Assembly: GCA_002299555.1 (NCBI GenBank)
Contig: DBOL01000017.1
Span: forward strand, 1-23,134
Origin: Candidatus Aminicenantes bacterium UBA647
GTDB taxonomy: Bacteria > Acidobacteriota > Aminicenantia > UBA2199
Length of the DNA stretch: 23,134 nucleotides
Reading direction: 5' to 3'
Shown: piece after piece, positions 7,960 through 14,893 of the stretch
How positions within the stretch are numbered: position 1 is the first letter of the stretch
Layout of the letters: each line of letters starts with the position of its first letter
Translations under genes and position numbers: made by a program
Notes under the pieces: model-generated
The model's database searches: none
Told to the model about the DNA's origin: nothing
Seen by the model: only the letters and a program-made list of their open reading frames with translations

Positions 7960-8907
7960 ATGAAAAACATTATGATACTTTATAATCCATCCTCTGCAGG
8001 CGGCAAATCTTTAAAAAAAATGGGGAAAATTAAAAAAAAATTTATGAAATTGAAGATCCCATATGATTTCCATGTCACAAAATCTGAAAAAGATCTAAGG
8101 GAAATGGCCTCCAGGGCTTCCGGAGATAAAAGGAATATAATTGCTGTAGGGGGAGATACTACCTTAACTTTTGTTGCTGAAGAGATCCTCCGAAGTGAGT
8201 ATAGTGAGGAATTAATTCTCGGGATGATCGGTACCGGTTCCTTTAACGACATCGTAAGAGGGATCAGGATGGACGATATTGATCGGTTAATAGAAGGTAT
8301 TAATGATGGGCTGACTCATAAGATAGATGTGGGAGTAGTGAGAACAGAACCTGCAGGTGAAGTGCATTATTTTCTCGGCTCAATGGGAGTTGGTCTGGGT
8401 ACTATTGTTAACAAATTTGTTGAAAATTGGAAAAGTGAAAAAATAATGATAACAAAAATAAAACCGGCAATGGAAATCTCAGGTTTTATAAAAGGTGTAA
8501 GACAATCTTTCACTAAGAATAAAGTCCCTATAAATGTTCTGATCGAATGGGACAAAAGAAAGATAGAAAGGAATCTTTCGCTTCTGGTATTTCAAAACAC
8601 TCCCTTGTACGGCCGCAGTTTGTGGATCAGCCCCGAAGCTTCTCCTTACGATAATATTATCGATTGCGCAATAATAAACACCCGGTCTCTTTCGAACACT
8701 GTGGGTCTTGCTGTTTCTGTAATGAGAAATAAACATCTGAACAGGCCGGAACTTGAGATCCTAAGGTCAAGTGAGTTTAAAGTATCTTCCGCTACAGAGA
8801 TTGATATAGTGATAGACGGAGAGATAATAGAGAATGTAAAAAACTTCAGTGTATCTCTTCTTAAGTCAGGATTAAACATCTACCGCCCGAAGGAAATTTC
8901 CATATGA
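7960..8907 (+). CDS. Diacylglycerol/lipid kinase family protein (DAGK catalytic domain)
   Basis: A 315-residue soluble lipid kinase of the DgkB/YegS/BmrU type, which phosphorylates diacylglycerol or a related lipid with ATP. Evidence: N-terminal strand and phosphate loop (IMILYNPSSAGGK, residues 4-16), the nucleotide loop AVGGDTT (62-68), LGMIGTGSFNDIVRG (87-101), and PEASPYDNIIDCAIIN (225-240), equivalent to the family's P-A-D-DG-L region, then VIDGE (284-288). The catalytic loop reads GGDTT where GGDGT is the rule, and the second loop reads GSFND where GTGND is usual, so substrate or activity may differ. There is no membrane segment. Its promoter and operator are near copies of those of the downstream TetR gene, which suggests co-regulation with the RND transporter operon. 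It lacks a visible ribosome-binding site; Met5 is an alternative start. Confidence 0.88.
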   Translation: MKNIMILYNPSSAGGKSLKKMGKIKKKFMKLKIPYDFHVTKSEKDLREMASRASGDKRNIIAVGGDTTLTFVAEEILRSEYSEELILGMIGTGSFNDIVRGIRMDDIDRLIEGINDGLTHKIDVGVVRTEPAGEVHYFLGSMGVGLGTIVNKFVENWKSEKIMITKIKPAMEISGFIKGVRQSFTKNKVPINVLIEWDKRKIERNLSLLVFQNTPLYGRSLWISPEASPYDNIIDCAIINTRSLSNTVGLAVSVMRNKHLNRPELEILRSSEFKVSSATEIDIVIDGEIIENVKNFSVSLLKSGLNIYRPKEISI

Positions 8908-8943
8908 ATTTCCCTGTCTTGGAATGTAGCGATATTTCTTTTG

Positions 8944-8972
8944 TTGACAAAACGGGATTTGTATATTATTAT
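8944..8972 (+). promoter_or_regulatory. Sigma-70-type promoter of the TetR/RND operon
   Basis: -35 TTGACA (8944-8949), 17-base spacer, -10 TATTAT (8967-8972). This is part of the 54-base block duplicated from 7902-7955; the five differences between copies are all transitions. The leader here carries GGAGA (8996-9000) seven bases before the GTG start at 9008, unlike the copy in front of the lipid kinase. Confidence 0.8.
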
Positions 8973-8991
8973 GGTTAGCGAATACTAACTA
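8972..8991. promoter_or_regulatory. Putative TetR operator, copy 2 (autoregulatory)
   Basis: TGGTTAG-CGAATA-CTAACTA, an inverted repeat with one mismatch in the 7-base arms, sitting over the expected transcription start of the TetR gene. Position and near-identity with 7933-7952 suggest the TetR protein represses its own operon and the lipid-kinase gene through the same site. Confidence 0.72.
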
Positions 8992-9007
8992 ACATGGAGA
9001 AATTATA

Positions 9008-9592
9008 GTGAATGAATTAACAAGTCGACAGGAAGAGATAGTGAATTCTTCAATAGAGATAATTTCTGATAAAGGGATACAAAATCTTACAATCAAAAAT
9101 CTTTCAAAGGCAATAGGGATATCCGAACCGGCTATTTACAGACATTTTGATAGCAAAATGTGCATTCTTCTCGCAATCTTATCAAAATTTGAAAATTATA
9201 TTATGGCCTATAAAGGAATCATTACTGATAAGAAACTATCCCCGGTCGAAAAACTTGAAGAGATTTTTTCTTATCAATTTTCCTATTTCATGAATAACCC
9301 TACTTTTGCTGCAGTTGTTTTTGCAGAAGAGATATTCAGAGATGATAAACGTCTTTCAGAAAAAATACAGGCAATAATGAAAAGAAATTTTGAAATGATA
9401 CTGAAAATCGTAAAAGAAGGGCAGGTAAAAAAGAATATCAGAACAGACATAGATAGTGATCAGGCAGTGTTAATAATAATGGGGGGATTAAGGCTCATTG
9501 TTACAAAGTGGAGGCTTTCGGATCACTCTTTCAGTATAGAAAGTGAAGGACAAAAATTATGGAGGACGATAAGAAAATTAATTTCTTATTAA
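9008..9592 (+). CDS. TetR/AcrR family transcriptional regulator
   Basis: A 194-residue regulator. The N-terminal TetR DNA-binding domain runs from about residue 5 to 55, with the helix-turn-helix read as LTIKNLSKAIGISEPAIYRHF followed by DSKMCILLAIL. The remaining helical part is the ligand-sensing domain, whose inducer cannot be predicted. Translation probably starts at GTG 9008, seven bases after GGAGA; the upstream ATG at 8994 runs straight into a stop. It is the first gene of an operon with the RND transporter (17 bases downstream), and a palindrome overlaps its promoter. The likely inducer is a lipid or hydrophobic compound handled by the transporter, by analogy with other TetR-exporter pairs; that is inference. 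Confidence 0.93.
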   Translation: MNELTSRQEEIVNSSIEIISDKGIQNLTIKNLSKAIGISEPAIYRHFDSKMCILLAILSKFENYIMAYKGIITDKKLSPVEKLEEIFSYQFSYFMNNPTFAAVVFAEEIFRDDKRLSEKIQAIMKRNFEMILKIVKEGQVKKNIRTDIDSDQAVLIIMGGLRLIVTKWRLSDHSFSIESEGQKLWRTIRKLISY

Positions 9593-9609
9593 CAATCAAA
9601 GGAGACAAG

Positions 9610-11934
9610 ATGGAAAATTTATTAAAGAAACTTACAAAATTCAATAAGATAGTATTAGTAGCTGTATTAATATTAAACGTCGGATTTTTTATGATCATGA
9701 GATCTAATACAAGAATGGAGACTGATCTTGATGAGTATATGCCGCAGGAACATCCTGCTTTTGTCTATAGTAATCAGGCGGAAAAGTGGTTTAACATTAA
9801 GGACGGGATAATCATTGCGATCGAAAATGAGAATGGTATCTATAACTCAGATACACTTCAAAAAGTAAAAGATCTTACGAAAGCATTTCAGAAAATGAAA
9901 GAGATCGAGAAGAGTGATGTCACGTCTCTTTATACTGCGGATAATATTCTAGGTACAGAAGATGGAATGGATGTTAAACCATTTTTCAAGAGAGTTCCGA
10001 AAGATATTGAGAAATTGGACGAAATGAAACGTCTGGTCCGGGATAATGATATGGTTTTCGGCCGGTTGGTTTCTGAGGATGAAAAGATAACATTGATAGT
10101 GGCTGAGATTAAAGATGATGTGTTTTCACAGGAATTTTATCACCGTATCCTTGAATTATCAAAAGAATATGAGGGTCCGGAAAAACTTTATGTGGCGGGT
10201 AGCCCGATAGTTGAAGGTACCATGGCATATCTGGGTCCGAAGGATATGCAGCGGATGGTTCCGATCGTTATTCTGATCATTATTATAGTTCTACTTGCAT
10301 TGTTACGAAGTTTTAAAGCAACAATACTTACACTTCTGGTTGTATTATTCAGTACTGTACTTGCTTTCGGATTGATGGCAGCGGTAAACATTCCGATATA
10401 TGCCGTGTCAACAATGATCCCGGTAATGCTGATCGCGATCGGTGTAGCGGATGGAATACACTTATTCAGCCATTTGCATCTTTTCATGAAAAAGAATCCT
10501 TCAGCATCAAAAAGAGATGCAGTTAACGATATGATCCACGGGATGTGGAAACCGGTTGTAATGACCTCTGTGACTACCGCTGTCGGGTTCATCTCACTTA
10601 TAACTTCTCAGGTGTATCCAATTAAATATTTCGGGATATTCACAGCATTTGGAGTTCTGATGGCAATGGTATTCTCCCTGGTTCTGGTGCCGGCCGGCCT
10701 AATGATGTTCGGGCTTCCGGGATGGAAAGATAAACCGGAAAAAGCGAAGAGGAAAAACAGTAAAAATATAGGCTCAGCATTTTCAAGCTGGATCGTTAAG
10801 CACAGATATCTTACAATCCTTATTACAATTTCAATAATAGCTATCTCAATAGTCGGGATCGGAAAGGTATGGATAAATTCAAGTTTCCTTGATAAATTTG
10901 AAAAGGATAGTGATATTGTCCTGACCGATAAATTTATTAATACACACTTCGGAGGGACATCGACATTAAATGTGATCCTCGATTCGAAAGAAAAAAATGC
11001 TTTTAAAGACCCTGCATTATTGCGTTTAATTGACGAAATGCAGGATGATGTTGAGAAACTTGAGATTGTCGGGAATTCATTTTCTTTATCTGACTATTTA
11101 AAGCGGATGAACAAGGTAATGCATGCGGATAAGGAAGAGTTCAACACAATTCCGGATTCCAGAGAGTTGGTGGCGCAATACCTGCTGCTTTATGAAATGT
11201 CCGGTGATCCTGAGAATCTCTGGAGTGTCGTAAATTATGATTACACAAAAGTTAATGTGATCTTTCAACTTAAAAGTGATAACTCGAAGGCTATGAATAG
11301 TGCAATTGAGATTATCGAGAAATATATTCCCGGATTCGGTGAGCAGAACGTGGAGATAAATTTTGCAGGTTCAGGATATAAAGGACTTGTTTTCACTGAT
11401 CTTATACTGATGGGACAAATTTTAAGTCTGCTATTGTCATTGATCATTGTAATAATACTCTTATCATTAATGTTTAAAAAAGTACTGGCAGGAATTATCG
11501 GAGCAGTTCCGATAGTAATAACTGCCGTTATAAGTTTTGGTGTCATGGGATTATTCAATATTCCTTTAAGTACAACCACAGCCTTGTTGTCAAGTATCGC
11601 AATAGGGATAGGGATCGACTATGCGGTTCATTTTATAGAAAGGTACAAAATATATGCTATTCGGACCGGTGATAAAGCCATTACCAGTGAAAAAACGATG
11701 CAGCATTCAGGAAGGGCTATTGTATTTAATGCCCTTGTGGTTATAGCAGGATTTTTGGTTCTGCTTCTTTCGGTATTCCCGCCGAACAGAGCATTAGGTG
11801 CATTGGTATCACTAAATATGTTCACAAGTTTTGTAGGTACTGTTTCTATAATGTACCTGCTTTTGTACATGTCAAATATTTATTTTAAAAAAAAACAAAA
11901 TAAAGAAATTAAGGAGGTTGGAAATGAAAATTAA
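9610..11934 (+). CDS. MMPL/RND superfamily transporter (lipid/hydrophobe exporter-like)
   Basis: A 774-residue inner-membrane protein with the twofold RND plan: one N-terminal membrane helix (about residues 10-30), a periplasmic domain, six helices, then the same layout repeated. Each half carries an acidic residue in the central helix pair typical of proton relay: Asp281 in IGVADGIHLFSHLH and Asp670 in GIGIDYAVHFIERY. Size and single-subunit design fit the MMPL/HAE-3-like group that moves lipids, hopanoids or sterols rather than the 1000-residue drug pumps. The start is ATG 9610, with AGGAG at 9600-9604; an in-frame ATG at 9559 lies inside the TetR gene and lacks a ribosome site. Neighbouring LolA-like and outer-membrane barrel proteins would complete a trans-envelope path. 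Confidence 0.92.
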   Translation: MENLLKKLTKFNKIVLVAVLILNVGFFMIMRSNTRMETDLDEYMPQEHPAFVYSNQAEKWFNIKDGIIIAIENENGIYNSDTLQKVKDLTKAFQKMKEIEKSDVTSLYTADNILGTEDGMDVKPFFKRVPKDIEKLDEMKRLVRDNDMVFGRLVSEDEKITLIVAEIKDDVFSQEFYHRILELSKEYEGPEKLYVAGSPIVEGTMAYLGPKDMQRMVPIVILIIIIVLLALLRSFKATILTLLVVLFSTVLAFGLMAAVNIPIYAVSTMIPVMLIAIGVADGIHLFSHLHLFMKKNPSASKRDAVNDMIHGMWKPVVMTSVTTAVGFISLITSQVYPIKYFGIFTAFGVLMAMVFSLVLVPAGLMMFGLPGWKDKPEKAKRKNSKNIGSAFSSWIVKHRYLTILITISIIAISIVGIGKVWINSSFLDKFEKDSDIVLTDKFINTHFGGTSTLNVILDSKEKNAFKDPALLRLIDEMQDDVEKLEIVGNSFSLSDYLKRMNKVMHADKEEFNTIPDSRELVAQYLLLYEMSGDPENLWSVVNYDYTKVNVIFQLKSDNSKAMNSAIEIIEKYIPGFGEQNVEINFAGSGYKGLVFTDLILMGQILSLLLSLIIVIILLSLMFKKVLAGIIGAVPIVITAVISFGVMGLFNIPLSTTTALLSSIAIGIGIDYAVHFIERYKIYAIRTGDKAITSEKTMQHSGRAIVFNALVVIAGFLVLLLSVFPPNRALGALVSLNMFTSFVGTVSIMYLLLYMSNIYFKKKQNKEIKEVGNEN

Positions 11935-12706
11935 GAAATTACATATTCTTGTTTTAAGTTTGATCCTGCTCCCGGCGATTGCCATAAGCGGGGCGGAATT
12001 AACAGGGTTACAAATAATAGAGAATGTTTACAACAGAGATACAGGAAAGGACAGTAAGGGGAACCTTACCATGTCACTGATCAATTCTCAGGGGAACGAA
12101 CGTGTCAGGACGATAAAGCAATTTATTAAGGATTTCGGGAAAGTTGAAAAGAAAATAATGTTTTTCATGTCACCTGCAGATGTCAGAAACACTTCATTTG
12201 TAAACTGGAGTTATACGGAAGAGGGTAAGGATGATGATCAGTGGATATATCTGCCGGCTCTCAAAAAAATAAAAAGGATCTCTAGCAGCAGTAAGAGTGA
12301 TTACTTCATGGGATCTGATTTTACTTACGATGATCTTGGAGACAGACAGCCTGAATCTGATACTCACAAACTGATCCGGGAAGAGAAGTTCAATGGAGAA
12401 CAATGTTATGTGGTTGAGAGTTTACCTAAAGATGAAGAGTATGTGTATTCCAGAACCGTGACATGGATCATTAAGGATAAATGGATCGGGTTGAAGAAAG
12501 AATTCTATGATGAGGATGAAGACCTGCTCAAGATACTGAGTGTAAAGAAATTTGAGAAGATCAATGGTCTCTGGATCATACTTCACTCTGAGATGGTCAA
12601 TGTCCAGAAGAAACATACAACGAAGATGGAGCTTTCAGATGTTAAGATCAACACCAGTATTCCCGACAGGCAGTTTACCGAGAGGATGATGAAGAGAGGA
12701 TTGTAA
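11924..12706 (+). CDS. Outer membrane lipoprotein-sorting (LolA-like) periplasmic protein
   Basis: A 260-residue exported protein: signal peptide in the first 24 residues (KIKKLHILVLSLILLPAIAI then SGA), followed by a LolA/LolB-like fold of the type annotated as outer membrane lipoprotein-sorting protein. Recognisable stretches are QWIYLPALKKIKRI, SDYFMGSDFTYDDLGDR and the late FEKINGLWIILHSEM. Such proteins have a hydrophobic half-barrel that carries acyl chains, so it is likely the periplasmic shuttle for the RND transporter. The start ATG 11924 has AAGGAGG (11911-11917) six bases upstream and overlaps the transporter stop by 11 bases; a TTG at 11918 abuts the Shine-Dalgarno and is not credible. 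Its stop overlaps the next start by one base (TAATG). Confidence 0.88.
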   Translation: MKIKKLHILVLSLILLPAIAISGAELTGLQIIENVYNRDTGKDSKGNLTMSLINSQGNERVRTIKQFIKDFGKVEKKIMFFMSPADVRNTSFVNWSYTEEGKDDDQWIYLPALKKIKRISSSSKSDYFMGSDFTYDDLGDRQPESDTHKLIREEKFNGEQCYVVESLPKDEEYVYSRTVTWIIKDKWIGLKKEFYDEDEDLLKILSVKKFEKINGLWIILHSEMVNVQKKHTTKMELSDVKINTSIPDRQFTERMMKRGL

Positions 12707-13950
12707 TGAAAAATAGAACTTATGGAATAGCAGGGGTGATCGTCCTCCTGTTGTTCCTCAATCTGAACATAAAAGGGGAATCGCTGAATCTCACCGGGTA
12801 TGTCCGTAATTATACGGGGATGTTATTACACGATGTGAATGATTTTTCGATCCTTCAGAATACTTTTAATTTGAACCTTGAGCATTCGAAAGGGAAGATC
12901 GCTTTCAAAGTAAACCCATACATTTATGATTATCAGAACAAAGATCTGGAGTTGGGATTAAGGCAGGCTTATATTGATATATTCTTTAACTCGATGGATA
13001 TCAGGATAGGAAAACAGCAGATAATATGGGGAAAAGCAGACGGAGTTTTTATTACCGATGTTATATCTCCTAAAGATCTGAGAGAATTTCTCCTCCCCGA
13101 ATTTGATGAGATCAGAATGGGGATAACAGCAGTAAAAGTTGATTATTATATCGGGAACAGTACTTTAGAGCTTGTATGGGTGCCTGTATTTTCTCCAACC
13201 ATGATGCCGGAGGCGGATTCAATATGGAATCCCGGTTTCGATCTTCCGCTTCAGCCTCAATTTGACTATTCCAGGCAGGAAGTGCAGGAAAGTTTGAAGA
13301 ACAGTGAAGTGTTCTTTAAATACTCCACAGTCTCCTCAGCAATAGATCTGGAATTTATGGCAGGATATATGTGGGATGATGATCCGACAATGCATACTGT
13401 AAAAAACATTGATCCGGTAACAATGCAGCCGGAATCAATTACAATTATTCCACAGCACCATCGCTTAGGGCTTGCCGGAGGAAGTTTCAGTACCACTATC
13501 GGAGGTTATGTGATAAGGGGGGAAGGTGCCTACTATTTCGGAAAATATTTCCTTTCAGAAGATCCTGGGATTGAAGAGGCGGTAGTTGAAAAAGATTATC
13601 TGCAATATCTGATCGGGGTCGATTTTACACTGATGGATATTAAAATGAGTGTTCAGTTCATTCAGCAATACATACTTGATTATGATGATCCGATAGTAAA
13701 TGACCGTGCAGAAAATATGATGACATTCCTTGCAACGAAGGATTTCCTCAGAGAGACATTGATCCTTGAGCTGTTCTCTTACATCGGGTTGAATGACGGT
13801 GATGCGCTTATCCGAGGTAAAGTAAAGTACAAATTAACCGACGAACTGGAAATCTTACTCGGTGCAAACATCTTTACAGGAACGGAAGGGATGTTCGGCC
13901 AATATAACAAAAATGATATGGTCTACGCAAAAGTGAAATACAGTTTTTAA
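12706..13950 (+). CDS. Outer-membrane beta-barrel protein, DUF1302-like
   Basis: A 414-residue protein with a signal peptide (about residues 1-25) and alternating hydrophobic/polar strands ending in Phe (YAKVKYSF), as expected of an outer-membrane barrel. The segment DIRIGKQQIIWGKADGVFITD (about 98-118) and SPKDLREFLLPEFDEIRMGI (121-140) resemble the strand-pair signature of DUF1302-type proteins that accompany RND transporters and LolA-like proteins in lipid or sterol transport loci. It is translationally coupled to the LolA-like gene and its last 4 bases overlap the convergent exonuclease III gene. The family assignment is from pattern memory; barrel topology and export are better supported than function. 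Confidence 0.8.
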   Translation: MKNRTYGIAGVIVLLLFLNLNIKGESLNLTGYVRNYTGMLLHDVNDFSILQNTFNLNLEHSKGKIAFKVNPYIYDYQNKDLELGLRQAYIDIFFNSMDIRIGKQQIIWGKADGVFITDVISPKDLREFLLPEFDEIRMGITAVKVDYYIGNSTLELVWVPVFSPTMMPEADSIWNPGFDLPLQPQFDYSRQEVQESLKNSEVFFKYSTVSSAIDLEFMAGYMWDDDPTMHTVKNIDPVTMQPESITIIPQHHRLGLAGGSFSTTIGGYVIRGEGAYYFGKYFLSEDPGIEEAVVEKDYLQYLIGVDFTLMDIKMSVQFIQQYILDYDDPIVNDRAENMMTFLATKDFLRETLILELFSYIGLNDGDALIRGKVKYKLTDELEILLGANIFTGTEGMFGQYNKNDMVYAKVKYSF

Positions 13951-14720
13951 ATTTTGATTTTCAGGCCGATGGGGCAGTGGTCAGATCCCAAAATATCAGG
14001 AAGGATGTATGAATCAACTATGTTATCTTTCAGATCATCAGAGATGAAAAAATAGTCGATACGCCATCCGATGTTTCTAGCTCTTGCTCCCATTCTGTAG
14101 GTCCACCATGTATAATTGTGGGGCTTTTCGTTAAACATTCTGAATGTATCGATATACCCGTTCGAAATAAATTTATCCATCCACTCTCTTTCTATTGGAA
14201 GGAATCCGGAGCGGTCCTCATTTGATTTCGGATTAGCGAGGTCGATCTCTTTATGGGCAGTGTTTATATCGCCTGTGATTATCAGTTTTTCACCTTTATT
14301 TCGAAGTGAATTAAAGTGCTCAAGGATCCTGTCGTAAAAATTGAGTTTGAACTTCAGCCTCACTTCGTTCATCTGGCCGTTCGGAAAATATATGTTGAAA
14401 AGTGTGAACTCAGGATATCTTATTTCTATGATCCTCCCTTCGTTGCTAAGCACCTCTTCGTCAAACACGGTTCTGATCTCTGATGGTTCTTCTTTGAAAA
14501 ATACTCCTGTTCCGCTGTATCCTTTTTTCTCGGCATAGTTCCAGGCTGTTTTATATCCCTCCGGTTCTTTTACTTCTTCGGGTAATTGCTCTTCCTGTAA
14601 TTTGGTCTCCTGAATTCCAAGGATATCCGGCTTAAGTTCTCCAAGTTGATCAAGAAATCCCTTTTTCAGAACTGCTCTCAACCCATTCACATTCCAGCTT
14701 AATATTGTTTTAGTTTTCAT
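13947..14720 (-). CDS. xth: Exodeoxyribonuclease III / AP endonuclease
   Basis: Mg-dependent base-excision-repair nuclease of the exonuclease III type. The 257 residues begin directly with the family's first strand (KTILSWNVNGLRA, Asn10). Other active-site residues are visible: Glu38 (LGIQETKLQ), Tyr111 (NIYFPNG), Asp151 and Asn153 (ITGDINTAH), and Asp246/His247 (ILGSDHCPIGL). The WRIDYFFIS segment is at 219-227. It is a monocistronic minus-strand gene, its end overlapping the outer-membrane barrel gene by 4 bases. No Shine-Dalgarno precedes the ATG; a TATAAT box ends 8 bases upstream, suggesting a leaderless transcript. Confidence 0.95.
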   Translation of the reverse strand: MKTKTILSWNVNGLRAVLKKGFLDQLGELKPDILGIQETKLQEEQLPEEVKEPEGYKTAWNYAEKKGYSGTGVFFKEEPSEIRTVFDEEVLSNEGRIIEIRYPEFTLFNIYFPNGQMNEVRLKFKLNFYDRILEHFNSLRNKGEKLIITGDINTAHKEIDLANPKSNEDRSGFLPIEREWMDKFISNGYIDTFRMFNEKPHNYTWWTYRMGARARNIGWRIDYFFISDDLKDNIVDSYILPDILGSDHCPIGLKIKI

Positions 14721-14728
14721 GGTTTTAC

Positions 14729-14734
14729 ATTATA
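14729..14734 (-). promoter_or_regulatory. Candidate -10 box of the exonuclease III gene
   Basis: Minus strand reads TATAAT, then 8 bases, then the ATG. A -35 at the normal 17-base distance would be TTAAAA, a weak match. If used, transcription would start at or next to the A of the start codon. Confidence 0.45.
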
Positions 14735-14893
14735 TAACAGGTGGAATTAAATTTTAAGAAATAAAGGTTTTCGGTAAAAAAAGTAAAAAATATGTGCCAT
14801 CCTGTAATTGTTAAAAAATAAAATTATATATATTTAAAATTTTATTAATTTTCATTACAATGTATTCAAGTTTAAATAAATAAGGAGGCGTAA

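Noticed and set aside
8892..8913. GGAAATT/AATTTCC hairpin at the end of the lipid-kinase gene as a terminator
   Set aside because: Short AT-rich stem overlapping the stop codon with no following T tract; more likely chance.
9559..9609. Upstream in-frame ATG that would lengthen the RND transporter by 17 residues
   Set aside because: It lies inside the TetR gene with no ribosome site, adds a polar stretch before the membrane helix, and ATG 9610 has a good AGGAG.
10188..10592. 134-residue antisense frame in the transporter gene
   Set aside because: Shadow ORF opposite conserved transmembrane helices.
11918..11923. TTG start for the LolA-like protein
   Set aside because: It directly abuts the AAGGAGG ribosome site; ATG 11924 has correct spacing.
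14740..14880. Very AT-rich spacer between xth and the SBBP gene as an origin or attachment site
   Set aside because: No repeated boxes, iterons or tRNA remnant; it is just an AT-rich divergent promoter region.
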